Assembly (NCBI GenBank): GCA_964560135.1
Contig: CAZLKN010000025.1
Span: 1 to 47,582, forward strand
Length of the DNA stretch: 47,582 bases
Direction: 5' to 3'
Source of the DNA: CAZLKN01 sp964560135
GTDB lineage: Bacteria; Actinomycetota; JAICYB01
Shown piece after piece: positions 35,911 through 43,986 of the stretch; within the stretch, counting starts at the first letter, position 1, and each line of letters starts with the position of its first letter. The position numbers were made by a program, and so were the translations under genes. The notes below the pieces were generated by a model, which did no database searches, was not told where the DNA came from, and saw nothing but the letters and a program-made list of their open reading frames with translations.

Positions 35911-36663
35911 CTACAGGTAGGCCTGGGCGTGGCGCAGCACGGCCTCGGCGTCGGGCCCGGAGGTCTCCAGCCGCGAGCGTTCGTCCCCGCGGTCGCGCTG
36001 GGTGGCCACGCGGCACCAGTCCGACGCGGCCCCGCGGATCACCGTCGGTGCGTCCTGCGGGCCGATGGTCCACGTCTCGCCGCCCGGGGACGTGAGCTCG
36101 AGCCGGATCGGGCCGGGTGCCGGCAGGCCGGCCTGCGCGAAGGCGTAGGGGAGGGCCCGCAGCCCGATGAAGGCCACGTGCCGCAGGCGGTCGGTGTCCG
36201 CGGGTTCACGGTCGACGGCGGCGAAGCAGTCCAGGCTGTGGGCCCAGGTCTCCATCAGCCGGGCCGTGACGAAGGAGACGACGCTCATCCGGTTCGGCCC
36301 CCAGGGGATCCGGGCGCCGGGGTCGAGCTCGTGGACGGCGTCGCGGAGCTTCCAGGTGGCCTCGCGCCACCAGGCCAGCACCTCGGCCGGGGGCTTGTCC
36401 CGGCCCTTGAGCACCTGTCCGAGGGTGAAGGCGTCGCCCGATCCGGCTGCTGCGGCCTCGGTCAGCAGGTCGCGGGGGCCGCCGGTGGCGCAGTCGTAGG
36501 CGAGGTCGTCGGTGTCGGCGAGATGGGCGACGGTGTCGCGGACGTCCCACCCGTCCGCCGGCGTCGGGGCGAACCACTCGGGGTCGGACAGCGACGACAG
36601 CAGCTCGTCGAGGGCGGCGCACTCCGCTTCGAGGTCGTCGAGGATCTCCGCGGGTGTCGTCAT
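35911..36663 (-). CDS. DinB/mycothiol-dependent-isomerase-like metal protein (TIGR03084-type)
   Basis: A 250-residue protein of the DinB-like four-helix family. The metal triad appears as His47 (TVAHLADTDD) and Glu138 with His142 (METWAHSLD), with WDVRDTVAHL typical of the mycothiol-dependent maleylpyruvate isomerase N-terminal domain. The second half contains a sterol-carrier-like beta segment (IRLELTSPGGETWTIGP). Likely a thiol transferase or isomerase of unknown substrate; mycothiol use would fit an actinobacterium but is inferred. ATG 36663 overlaps the acyl-CoA ligase stop (ATGA); another ATG sits three codons upstream. Confidence 0.85.
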   Translation of the reverse strand: MTTPAEILDDLEAECAALDELLSSLSDPEWFAPTPADGWDVRDTVAHLADTDDLAYDCATGGPRDLLTEAAAAGSGDAFTLGQVLKGRDKPPAEVLAWWREATWKLRDAVHELDPGARIPWGPNRMSVVSFVTARLMETWAHSLDCFAAVDREPADTDRLRHVAFIGLRALPYAFAQAGLPAPGPIRLELTSPGGETWTIGPQDAPTVIRGAASDWCRVATQRDRGDERSRLETSGPDAEAVLRHAQAYL

Positions 36664-38273
36664 GGTTCCCATCCTTGCACGATGCGCTTCTTGTCGACCT
36701 TGCCGATGTCGTTGCGCGGCAGCTCGTCGAGCATGCGCACCTCCTTGGGCACGGCCGCGTAGGCGACGCGCTCCTTGCACCAGGCGACGAGCTCGTCGGA
36801 GCCGACCTCGCCGGCGGGGACCACGGCGGCCACGATCCGCTGTCCCCAGGACGGGTCGGGGACGCCCACCACGGCCACCTCGGACACGGCGGGGTGGCGG
36901 CTCAGAGCGATCTCCGTCTCGGCCGGGTACACGTTCACCCCGCCGGTGATGATCATGTCGTCGGCACGGTCGACCACATAGAGGTAGCCGTCGGCGTCGA
37001 GGTAGCCGAGGTCCCGCACCGACACGTACCCGTCGCGCATCCGCTCGTCGGTGAGCTCGGGATCGTCGAGGTAGGACTCCATCAACGCCCCGGACGACGA
37101 CCAGATCTCACCGATCTCACCCGGGGGGAGCTGCCGGCCCTCGGGATCGAGGACGCGGACGCTCACCCCGCCGACGGGTTTGCCCACCGAGCCGGGCTTC
37201 TGGCGCTGGTCGGCCGGGCCCGCCACCGACACCCACGCCATCTCCGTGGACCCGTAGAGGTCGTAGATCACGTCCCCCAGCAGGTCCCGGGCCCGGTCCC
37301 GCAAGTCCTGGCGCAGTGGCGAGCCGGTGCACACCACCACCCGCAGCGACGAGAGATCGTGGTCGCGCGCGCCGTCCCAGTCCACGAGCTTGTGCAGCAT
37401 CGTCGGCACCACGGCGGTGGTGGTGACGCGGTGCTGTTCGACCTCACGGCAGAACGCCTCGGGCGTGAAGTGCTCCACCAGGACGACCGCGTTGCCGAGG
37501 GTCTGGGCCGCGGTCGCGAACCCCGAACCCGAGGAATGGTAGAGGGGGCACACGACCATGTGCGTGTCGTCGGCGCGGAAGGGGATGGTGCGCAGGAAAC
37601 CCGCGAGGGTCTTGAGCGACGCGCCGTCGTCCAGGCTGCGGACGGCACCCTTGGGGCGCCCCGTCGTCCCCGAGGTGAAGATGACGATCTTGCCCTTGGC
37701 CTCCCGGGGGATCGGGGGTTCGTCCGAGGGCGCGGCGCCGACCGCCGCCTCGAAATCGTCCCCGGCCCGCAGGACGGGCACGCCGGTGTCGAGGTCGTCT
37801 CGGTGCGTCACGAGGAGCTTGGCGCCCGTCCGTTCGAGCAGCGAGGCGACGTCCTCCACGGGGGCCCGGGGGTTGATGAAGGAGATCACCATGCCCGCCC
37901 GCAGCGCGGCGGCCTGCGTCTCGATGAACTCCGGGCGGTTCGGTAGCAGCACCGCCAGCGCGTCCCCCGGGCGCAGCCCCGAGGAGAGCAGATGGTTGAC
38001 GAGCCGCTTCAGGCGCTCGTTGAGCTCGCCCCAGCTCGTCACCCGGTCCCGGAAGACGAGCGCCGGCGCGTCGGGCGTGTTCGTGCCGTGGATCGTGTAG
38101 ATCAGGTGCGCCTTCGCCCCTTCGGCTTTCACCTGCCGTCCGAGGGCGACGAGGGCCCTGGGCCCCAGCGGCCTGATCGCACCTCGACGCACGAGGACGC
38201 CGAGGTCCGCGAGCGGGTCGAGCAGGTTCGGCACGCGCTTCGCCAGCTTCGAGAGGTTTCCGGGGAGCTCCAT
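36660..38273 (-). CDS. AMP-forming acyl-CoA synthetase
   Basis: A 537-residue member of the ANL family that activates a carboxylic acid as acyl-AMP and then acyl-CoA. Motifs: P-loop IFTSGTTGRPKGA (198-210), YGSTEMAWVSVAG, RDLGYLDADGYLYVVDRADD and ITGGVNVYPAETE, and the A10 lysine region PRNDIGKVDKKRI. An N-terminal amphipathic extension of about 65 residues (NLSKLAKRVPNLLDPLADLG) may associate with membranes, as in fatty-acid transport proteins. Substrate not determinable; linkage to SCP2 suggests a long-chain or sterol-like acid. Eight bases separate it from the upstream gene. Confidence 0.93.
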   Translation of the reverse strand: MELPGNLSKLAKRVPNLLDPLADLGVLVRRGAIRPLGPRALVALGRQVKAEGAKAHLIYTIHGTNTPDAPALVFRDRVTSWGELNERLKRLVNHLLSSGLRPGDALAVLLPNRPEFIETQAAALRAGMVISFINPRAPVEDVASLLERTGAKLLVTHRDDLDTGVPVLRAGDDFEAAVGAAPSDEPPIPREAKGKIVIFTSGTTGRPKGAVRSLDDGASLKTLAGFLRTIPFRADDTHMVVCPLYHSSGSGFATAAQTLGNAVVLVEHFTPEAFCREVEQHRVTTTAVVPTMLHKLVDWDGARDHDLSSLRVVVCTGSPLRQDLRDRARDLLGDVIYDLYGSTEMAWVSVAGPADQRQKPGSVGKPVGGVSVRVLDPEGRQLPPGEIGEIWSSSGALMESYLDDPELTDERMRDGYVSVRDLGYLDADGYLYVVDRADDMIITGGVNVYPAETEIALSRHPAVSEVAVVGVPDPSWGQRIVAAVVPAGEVGSDELVAWCKERVAYAAVPKEVRMLDELPRNDIGKVDKKRIVQGWEP

Positions 38274-38281
38274 GGTCCCGC

Positions 38282-38770
38282 TCAGCCTATCGGACGGTCG
38301 CGTTCCAGCACGAAGAACGCCAGCGGGACCCAGACCCCGACCTTGAGGTACGCCTTCCCGAGGACCAGGCCGGGGTCACCCGGATCGGGATGGACCAGCA
38401 GGTCCCGGAACAGGCGCGTCGGCAGCAGCCGCGGGTTGCGTGGCGACGACCCGTAGTCGAGGAGGACGCACCCGCGGCGGCGCCACACCGTGGGCCGGAT
38501 GTCGTAGTGGGAGTGGCGCAGCGGACGGCCGCGCCAGCTCCAACGGCGCCAGTCGCGCTGGGAGCAGAACACGTTGTAGCCCTCCGGCCCCCGGGGGCCC
38601 GCGTACATGCCTTTGACGAACCTGGTGAAGCGCAGTGCCCGGGGGACGGCTCCGGGGATGGACCCCCGGTACTCCCAGCCCGTGATCTCGTCGGGATCGG
38701 GTGCCGACCCGGCGCGGAACCACCGTCTGAGGTCACGGCGCCGCGCCGAGGCGAGCTCCCCGGGATCCAT
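38282..38770 (-). CDS. Conserved-looking protein of unknown function in the lipid operon
   Basis: A 162-residue, Arg/Trp/Tyr-rich protein with no signal or membrane segment. Patterns such as EITGWEYRGSIPGAVPRALR, KGMYAGPRGPEGYNVFC, HYDIRPTVWRRRGCVLLDYG and KAYLKVGVWVPLAFFVLER suggest a small beta-barrel, but I cannot place it in a family. Its ATG overlaps the SCP2 stop (TGATG), and it is followed closely by the acyl-CoA ligase, so a role with lipid or acyl ligands is a reasonable guess only. Confidence 0.75.
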   Translation of the reverse strand: MDPGELASARRRDLRRWFRAGSAPDPDEITGWEYRGSIPGAVPRALRFTRFVKGMYAGPRGPEGYNVFCSQRDWRRWSWRGRPLRHSHYDIRPTVWRRRGCVLLDYGSSPRNPRLLPTRLFRDLLVHPDPGDPGLVLGKAYLKVGVWVPLAFFVLERDRPIG

Positions 38771-39180
38771 CAGGTCTGGAACATGCGCTGGATCTGCTGG
38801 GCGAACATCATGTCGCCCTTGAGCTTGAGCTTGCCCTGCATGAACGCCTGCATGCCGTCGAGGTTGCCGGTAATCAGGCGCAGGTAGTCGGGTACCGCGA
38901 GGCCGAGGGTCACCCGCGCGTCGGTGGGCTCCCGCTTCTCGTAGGAGGCCTGCTTGTCCTTGATGATCACGGCGTAGTTGTGCGTGTGGCCGCCGTGGCC
39001 GAGCTCGTAGCCGATCACGCAGTCCTGCGCGGCATCGGGGTTCACCGCCTGGGTCATGCCCTGGAAGGTCATGTCGAGCAGGGTCTCGACGCCGCCGAGC
39101 TGCTCGGCGAAGGCGATGATCTCGTCGTCGGACTTTCCCTCAACCGCATCCTTGAGCATCTGCTGCGGATCGTCGGCCAT
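38770..39180 (-). CDS. SCP2 sterol-binding-fold protein
   Basis: A 136-residue soluble lipid-binding protein of the SCP2 fold. Evidence: GGVETLLDMTFQGMTQAVNP, CVIGYELGHGGHTHNYAVII, REPTDARVTLGLAVPDYLRLITG, and the C-terminal helix region MQAFMQGKLKLKGDMMFAQQI, the standard SCP2 ending. It would bind or carry fatty acyl or sterol-like molecules. ATG 39180 has an excellent AAGGAGGAACC ribosome site, favoured over longer in-frame forms. First gene of the operon. Confidence 0.92.
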   Translation of the reverse strand: MADDPQQMLKDAVEGKSDDEIIAFAEQLGGVETLLDMTFQGMTQAVNPDAAQDCVIGYELGHGGHTHNYAVIIKDKQASYEKREPTDARVTLGLAVPDYLRLITGNLDGMQAFMQGKLKLKGDMMFAQQIQRMFQT

Positions 39181-39330
39181 GGTTCCTCCTTGTCGGTCGT
39201 GCCGATGCTTCCACGCATCGTTACCCACCGCGCCCCCCGGCGTCGAACCCGTGGCAGGAGACACGGATCCGGTGGAGAACCTTGTCTGCGTGTCCTATTC
39301 ACACCAAGGATGAGGAAAGGAAGGCAGGGG

Positions 39331-39816
39331 ATGCGCACAAGCGTTCGTTTGCTCGTTGCGGTCGCGCTCGCGGCCGGACTCCTCGCGGTGCCCGGCGGCG
39401 CACAGGCCGATCACTGCGGCGGCAACATCGTGATCTTCAGTCGTACCTCGGCGTCGGTCGGTGGCAACGATGTCACCCCGCCTGCCGTGAACGGCAACGC
39501 GCTGCTCTGCATCGCGGACCCCGATGAAGAGGTCTGGGAAAAGCCCCTCCTGAATGCGGGAGCCACCCAGGTGACCGTCCGGTACACGGAGGACTGGGGC
39601 GAGTCGGAACCGGAGCTGCAAGGGGTCCTCGACGGTCTCGGCTTCGAGGAGGCCCCGATCACGCTCGTGCGTATGGAGCACGATCTGGGTGGCTGGGTCT
39701 ACGACACGGAGTCGATCGACATCCCGAACCCGACGGCGCAGGGCGCCCTGACGGCCACGATCATCCTGCCCGACGGCTGGGAGGAGTCGGTGACCTTCTA
39801 CACGCCCGGGTCCTGA
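39331..39816 (+). CDS. Small secreted protein, function unknown
   Basis: A 161-residue protein with a Sec signal peptide (SVRLLVAVALAAGLLAVPGGAQA, cleavage likely before DHCGG). The mature part is acidic, predicted beta-rich, with two Cys (DHCGGN, ALLCIADP) that probably pair. ATG at 39331 with AAAGGAAGG upstream. It is followed by a strong hairpin terminator. No family recognised. The 150-base divergent gap to SCP2 shows no clear operator. Confidence 0.78.
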   Translation: MRTSVRLLVAVALAAGLLAVPGGAQADHCGGNIVIFSRTSASVGGNDVTPPAVNGNALLCIADPDEEVWEKPLLNAGATQVTVRYTEDWGESEPELQGVLDGLGFEEAPITLVRMEHDLGGWVYDTESIDIPNPTAQGALTATIILPDGWEESVTFYTPGS

Positions 39817-39847
39817 GCGTCGGAGCGAGCCCTTACCTGGGGGGTGT

Positions 39848-39875
39848 GGGACGGGCGCCTTCGGGCGCCCGTCCC
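39848..39875 (+). terminator. 12 bp hairpin terminator with UUCG tetraloop
   Basis: GGGACGGGCGCC - TTCG - GGCGCCCGTCCC is a perfect 12 bp inverted repeat with the extra-stable UUCG loop, 32 bases after the secreted-protein stop. There is no T-tract, as is common for high-GC terminators. Confidence 0.8.
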
Positions 39876-39910
39876 GCGTTGTGGAGCCGGTATGGTGCCA
39901 GGAGGTTGCG

Positions 39911-40351
39911 ATGAACGAGGTCTCGGCTTCGACCACGGTGGATGCGACCGCGGAGGCGGTCTTCGAGCTGGTCGATCAGTGGGAACAGCTGACCAGCGTC
40001 CATCCCCGTCTGCGATTGCGTCCCGTGGACGACGGCCCGGACCGCGGTCTGGGGGCCCGGTTTCGCGGCGACCTGGGGCTGTCGCCGATGAACGCGGTGC
40101 TCGTCCAGTCGACCCTCGAGGTGGCCGATCACTACTTCCCGGAGCGTCTCGTGCTCGCCGACACCGCGGGCGAGATGGAGCTCGCCTTCACCTTCGGCCG
40201 GGTCGGTCAGCGAACGCTCGTCGAGCTGCGGCAGCGCTTCAAGCTTCCCGGGGGCCGGGTGGGCAGGCTCGTCGGCACCGCGCTGTCGGTGTCGGCCCAG
40301 CGTGACGTCTCCCAGGCTCTCGAACGCCTGAAGCGGCTCGCGGAACGGTAG
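39911..40351 (+). CDS. SRPBCC (START/polyketide cyclase-like) protein
   Basis: A 146-residue protein with the helix-grip pattern of the SRPBCC superfamily: SASTTVDATAEAVFELVDQWEQL at the N-terminus, a central beta sheet (LGARFRGDLGL, MELAFTFGRVGQRTLVELRQRF), and a long C-terminal helix (SVSAQRDVSQALERLKRLAE). Binds a hydrophobic ligand in this family; ligand unknown. ATG 39911 follows AGGAGG closely; TATGGT at 39890-39895 could be a -10. Confidence 0.85.
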   Translation: MNEVSASTTVDATAEAVFELVDQWEQLTSVHPRLRLRPVDDGPDRGLGARFRGDLGLSPMNAVLVQSTLEVADHYFPERLVLADTAGEMELAFTFGRVGQRTLVELRQRFKLPGGRVGRLVGTALSVSAQRDVSQALERLKRLAER

Positions 40352-40394
40352 ACCGGCGGGAGGAAACTCCTCGGCGTGCGTCGAACATCGGTTC

Positions 40395-41444
40395 ATGTCC
40401 AGACCGCGCTCGCCGGCGGCGCTGCTCGTGGCCCTCGTGCTTGCCCTCCCGACGTCCGCGTCCGCGGGTGAGCAGACCACGTTCACGCTCGAGCTGGACT
40501 GCAGCAACCCCTCCGCCGACGTCGGTTCCATGGAGCACACCTACCTGGAGCAGGGCTGCTGGGGGCATGTCGGGATCCATCACTACTTCGTCGGTGGCGA
40601 TGGAGCCTACACGCTGCACGGCGGTGCGGGGCGGCTGTTCTCGGTGGAACAGCAGCTTTCCCCGCCCGTGGAGTTCGCGGCCCCCCGTACCTCGCCCCCG
40701 CAGGTGGTCAGCTCCATGCCCGTGGAGGTCAGCCTCGACGGCATCACCTGGACGAGGGTGGCGGACGCCGGGTACCGGTTCGCGGGGCTCGAGTCCGGTG
40801 GGACGGCGACGCGCCAGGAGATCCTGTTCACGTTCACCGCCGCCGGTGAGCCCTTCCGGTTCATCCGCGTCCGCCAGCCGCTGTCCGCCGCGCAGGGGCT
40901 GTCCGGCTACCTGGACGCATCCCGGATGACCCTGGAGGTGGGCGACGCCGGGCTCGTCCCGGCCCCCGTCGTGACCCGGCAGGAGAACGCCGCCCGGAAC
41001 TGCTCCGAGCACATCATGGAGGCAGTCTGGGCCGCCCACCCCTGCTGGTTCGGCGGGATCAACCGGTGGGACACGCCGAGCTTCTTCCACACCTACCCTC
41101 TGGGCGACGCGCGGCTCGACCGGGTCGAGGCGACGGTGGTGTTCGCCTACTTCCGCCCCGAGGACCCGGGGACCTGCTGCGGCCAGACCCGCAGCGGCAT
41201 CCTCGACGGGCCCGTCCTGCTCCAGTCGAGCCTGGACGGCGAGGCATGGCAGACGATCGCCACCGTCGAGGTCGGCTACGGGACGCCGCACACCTTCGCG
41301 GTGGACGGCCTGGACGGGCGCGAGTCCCGGTTCCTGAGGCTTGTGGCCGACAAGCATCCGGGGTACTGGAACCACCCGGCCCTCAAGCATCCCGAGGCGT
41401 ACCTGCTCCACAGCGAGCTGACGCTCACCGGCCTGCTGCCCTGA
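40395..41444 (+). CDS. Secreted protein with two tandem galactose-binding-like repeats
   Basis: A 349-residue protein with a signal peptide (SPAALLVALVLALPTSASA). The mature part is an internal duplication: repeat 1 has Cys36, Cys55-Trp56, SLDG (113-116) with Trp119, and FRFIRVR (154-160); repeat 2 has Cys203, Cys217-Trp218, SLDG (279-282) with Trp285, and SRFLRLV (311-317). The SLDG...W and FxFxRxR-like strands are typical of F5/8-type-C (discoidin) sandwich domains, so ligand or glycan binding outside the cell is plausible. The CCGQ at 261-264 is found only in repeat 2. ATG start has no obvious close SD. No catalytic motif seen. Confidence 0.8.
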   Translation: MSRPRSPAALLVALVLALPTSASAGEQTTFTLELDCSNPSADVGSMEHTYLEQGCWGHVGIHHYFVGGDGAYTLHGGAGRLFSVEQQLSPPVEFAAPRTSPPQVVSSMPVEVSLDGITWTRVADAGYRFAGLESGGTATRQEILFTFTAAGEPFRFIRVRQPLSAAQGLSGYLDASRMTLEVGDAGLVPAPVVTRQENAARNCSEHIMEAVWAAHPCWFGGINRWDTPSFFHTYPLGDARLDRVEATVVFAYFRPEDPGTCCGQTRSGILDGPVLLQSSLDGEAWQTIATVEVGYGTPHTFAVDGLDGRESRFLRLVADKHPGYWNHPALKHPEAYLLHSELTLTGLLP

Positions 41445-41450
41445 CGTCGA

Positions 41451-42665
41451 TCAGCCGCGGACGAGTTCGCGCAGGTCGGTCTCCGCGTCCTGCAGCGTCG
41501 TCGCGTCGACGTCGATGCCGCGCTGGATGAGCCGCCGTGCGGCGCCGATGTCACGGGGACGGTTGAGCGCCACCGCGGCCACCATCCGCGGACCGCGCAG
41601 CCAGAAGACGGTGGCGTCGCGATCGGGGATGCTGCCCCGGACGATCCGCTCGGCGTCGTCGTCGGGGTGGCCGAGCATCTGGAGGTTGAGGTCGTACTGG
41701 TCCGACCAGAACCAGGGCAGGTCCCGGTAGGGCTCCTCGGAGCCCAGCATCGCCCGGCCCGCGTGCGCCCCCTGGTTCTGGGCGTTCTGGTAGTGCTCCA
41801 CGCGGATCCGCCGTCCCGAGAAGGTGTCCGGCCACCGGGCGACGTCGCCGGCGGCGAACACCCGGGGGGCCGAGGTGCGGCACTGCTCGTCCACGACGAT
41901 CCCGTCGTCGCAGTCGATGCCCGCCCCTTCGGCCAGCTCGGTGTTCGGCGCGATGCCCACCCCCACGACGACGAGGTCGGCGGGGTAGCGGGTGCCCGAG
42001 GACCCGACGACGGCCTCAACGCGCCCGGCCCCCTCGAAGCGCTCCACCCCCTCGCCGAGGCGCAGGTCGACGCCGTGGTCCCGGTGCAGGTCGGCGAACG
42101 CGCGGCCGAGGTCCTCGCCGAGCACGCGGCCGAGCGGCACCGGAGCGATCTCGATCATCGTGACCTCGCAGCCGAGCGTGCGGGCCGAGGCCGCGACCTC
42201 GGCGCCGATGAAGCCCGCGCCGACGACCACCACGCGCGGGGTGCGTCCGAGCTCCTCGGCCAAGCCGGTGGCGTCGCCCAGCGTCCGCAGGTAGCGGACC
42301 CCCTCGAGCCCGGCTCCCGGCACCTCCAGGCGGCGTACCCGGCCCCCGGTGGCGATGAGGCACCGCTCGAAGCCGATCGTGTCGCCGTCGTCGAGCGTCA
42401 CGGTGCCCTCCGGATCGAGGGCGCTGACGCGGACGCCGAGCCGCAGCTCCACGTCGTGCTCCTCGTAGAACGCCGCCTCCCGCAGGAACACGGCATCGGG
42501 TTCGGTCTCGCCCCGGAGTAGCTCCTTGGACAGCGGCGGACGCTCGTAGGGCCGGTCGGGCTCCTCGCCGACGAGCACCAGAGGACCGTAGCCGGCGTCG
42601 CGCAGAGCCTCCACGGCCCGGCCCCCGGCGAGGTTGGCGCCGACGACGACGAACGGGCGCGTCAC
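41451..42665 (-). CDS. FAD/NAD-dependent ferredoxin-type reductase
   Basis: A 404-residue flavoprotein of the rhodocoxin/putidaredoxin reductase type that passes electrons from NAD(P)H to a ferredoxin. FAD site VVVGANLAGGRAVEALRDAG (5-24), RPYERPPLSKELL, second nucleotide site VVVVGAGFIGAEVA, and the FAD-binding APRVFAAGDVARWP. The C-terminal reductase domain is present (VFWLRGPRMVAAVALNRP). No ferredoxin or P450 gene is adjacent, so the partner is unlinked. Convergent with the secreted protein (6-base gap) and divergent from the hydrolase gene. Confidence 0.93.
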   Translation of the reverse strand: MTRPFVVVGANLAGGRAVEALRDAGYGPLVLVGEEPDRPYERPPLSKELLRGETEPDAVFLREAAFYEEHDVELRLGVRVSALDPEGTVTLDDGDTIGFERCLIATGGRVRRLEVPGAGLEGVRYLRTLGDATGLAEELGRTPRVVVVGAGFIGAEVAASARTLGCEVTMIEIAPVPLGRVLGEDLGRAFADLHRDHGVDLRLGEGVERFEGAGRVEAVVGSSGTRYPADLVVVGVGIAPNTELAEGAGIDCDDGIVVDEQCRTSAPRVFAAGDVARWPDTFSGRRIRVEHYQNAQNQGAHAGRAMLGSEEPYRDLPWFWSDQYDLNLQMLGHPDDDAERIVRGSIPDRDATVFWLRGPRMVAAVALNRPRDIGAARRLIQRGIDVDATTLQDAETDLRELVRG

Positions 42666-42704
42666 GCCCGCCCCTCGCGCTCCGTGGTGGTCGTCGTTCG
42701 CGGC

Positions 42705-42718
42705 ATCCTAGTGAGGAT
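42705..42718. promoter_or_regulatory. Inverted repeat in the divergent promoter region
   Basis: ATCCT - AGTG - AGGAT in the 74-base divergent gap. On the minus strand TAGGAT also reads as a -10. Could be an operator shared by both genes; the arms are short. Confidence 0.3.
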
Positions 42719-42739
42719 ACCGAGCGAGGAGGCGGGGAC

Positions 42740-43957
42740 GTGGACGAGACACGGAAGGTGGTCGGCGCGACGGCCGGAGCCCGCGGGTTCTTCGGCGGGG
42801 GCGACGCGCGGGAGGTGGCGCCCCGGACGTTCTTCGTCCCGGCCTTCGCCAACGCCTCGGTGTTGGAGACCGACGAGGGGCTGCTGCTCGTCGACGCCGG
42901 CCTGAAGGCGATGGGCCCCCACATCCACGGACAGGCCCGCGCCCTCACCGAGGCGCCGCTGCACACGGTGGTCTTCACCCACGGCCACGTGGACCACACC
43001 CTCGGCCTCGACCCGTGGCTCCAGGAGGCGGGCCGCATGCCGCGCATCGTCGCGCACCGCAACGTCCCGCGGCGCTTCAACCGGTACCTGCGCACCGCCG
43101 GGCTCAACGAGCACATCAACCGCGTCCAGTTCGGGATCGAGGACGCCATGTGGCCGCAGGAGTTCTACTGGCCGGACACCACCTACACCGACGCGCTGAC
43201 CCTGACGATCGGCGGCGAGCGCTTCGAGCTGCGTCACGCGCTCGGCGAGACCGACGACGCGACCTGGATCTGGGCCCCCGACCGCGGGGTGCTGTGCACC
43301 GGCGACTTCTGGATCTCCTGCGCACCCAACTGCGGCAACCCCCAGAAGGTGCAGCGCTACCCGGAGGAGTGGGCGGCGGCGCTCGAGACGATGGCCGCTC
43401 TGGGGGCCGAGGTGCTCCTGCCGGGACACGGTCCGGCGATCGAGGGCGTGGCCGTGGTGCGGGAGGCGCTCACCGACGCCGCAGCCTACCTGCGGTCGAT
43501 CGTGGAGCAGACCCTGGACGCACTGAACGCGGGGCTGACCCATGAGGACATCGTCGCGCGGGTGCGGCCGCCGGAGCACCTGGCGGCCAAGCCGTACCTG
43601 CAGCCGGTCTACGACCGACCGGAGTTCATCGTCCGCAACCTGATCCGGCTCCATGGCGGCTGGTGGGACGGCGAGCCCGAGGATCTGCTGCCGGCCCCCT
43701 CGGGGGCCCGAGCGGCGGAGATCGCGCGCATCGCCGGCGGGACCGGCGTGCTCGTCGCCAGGGCCCGGGAGCTGGCGGACACCGACCTGCCGCTGGCCTG
43801 CCACCTGGCGTCGTGGGCGGTGAAGGCCGACCCGGCGGACGCCGCCGCGCGCGAGTGCATGCGCGACCTCTACGGCCGGCGGGCCGAGGAAGAGCCGTCC
43901 CTGATGGGACGGGGGATCTTCATGCACGCCGTCCGCACCGCCGGCGACGCGCCCTGA
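42740..43957 (+). CDS. Metallo-beta-lactamase-fold hydrolase with alkyl-sulfatase-like dimerisation region
   Basis: A 405-residue zinc hydrolase. The metal motif is THGHVDHTLGLDPW (HxHxDH), with later ligands in HALGETDD, CTGDFW and PGHGPAIEG. The part after about 250 (YLRSIVEQTLDALNAGLTHE, KPYLQPVYDRPEFIVRNLIR, LHGGWWDGEPEDLLP) matches the dimerisation domain of class III alkylsulfatases, followed by a partial SCP2-less helical tail. Substrate unknown; a short variant of the sulfatase group is the best guess. GTG start at 42740, with GAGGAGGCGGGGAC upstream. Confidence 0.9.
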   Translation: MDETRKVVGATAGARGFFGGGDAREVAPRTFFVPAFANASVLETDEGLLLVDAGLKAMGPHIHGQARALTEAPLHTVVFTHGHVDHTLGLDPWLQEAGRMPRIVAHRNVPRRFNRYLRTAGLNEHINRVQFGIEDAMWPQEFYWPDTTYTDALTLTIGGERFELRHALGETDDATWIWAPDRGVLCTGDFWISCAPNCGNPQKVQRYPEEWAAALETMAALGAEVLLPGHGPAIEGVAVVREALTDAAAYLRSIVEQTLDALNAGLTHEDIVARVRPPEHLAAKPYLQPVYDRPEFIVRNLIRLHGGWWDGEPEDLLPAPSGARAAEIARIAGGTGVLVARARELADTDLPLACHLASWAVKADPADAAARECMRDLYGRRAEEEPSLMGRGIFMHAVRTAGDAP

Positions 43958-43974
43958 GGGTCGGCGGGGCGTGA

Positions 43975-43980
43975 GACAAT
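43975..43980 (+). promoter_or_regulatory. Candidate -10 box of the LOG-family gene
   Basis: GACAAT lies six bases before the ATG at 43987, with no Shine-Dalgarno in between, as in leaderless actinobacterial messages. Weak match to TANNNT at position one. Confidence 0.3.
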
Positions 43981-43986
43981 GGGGAT

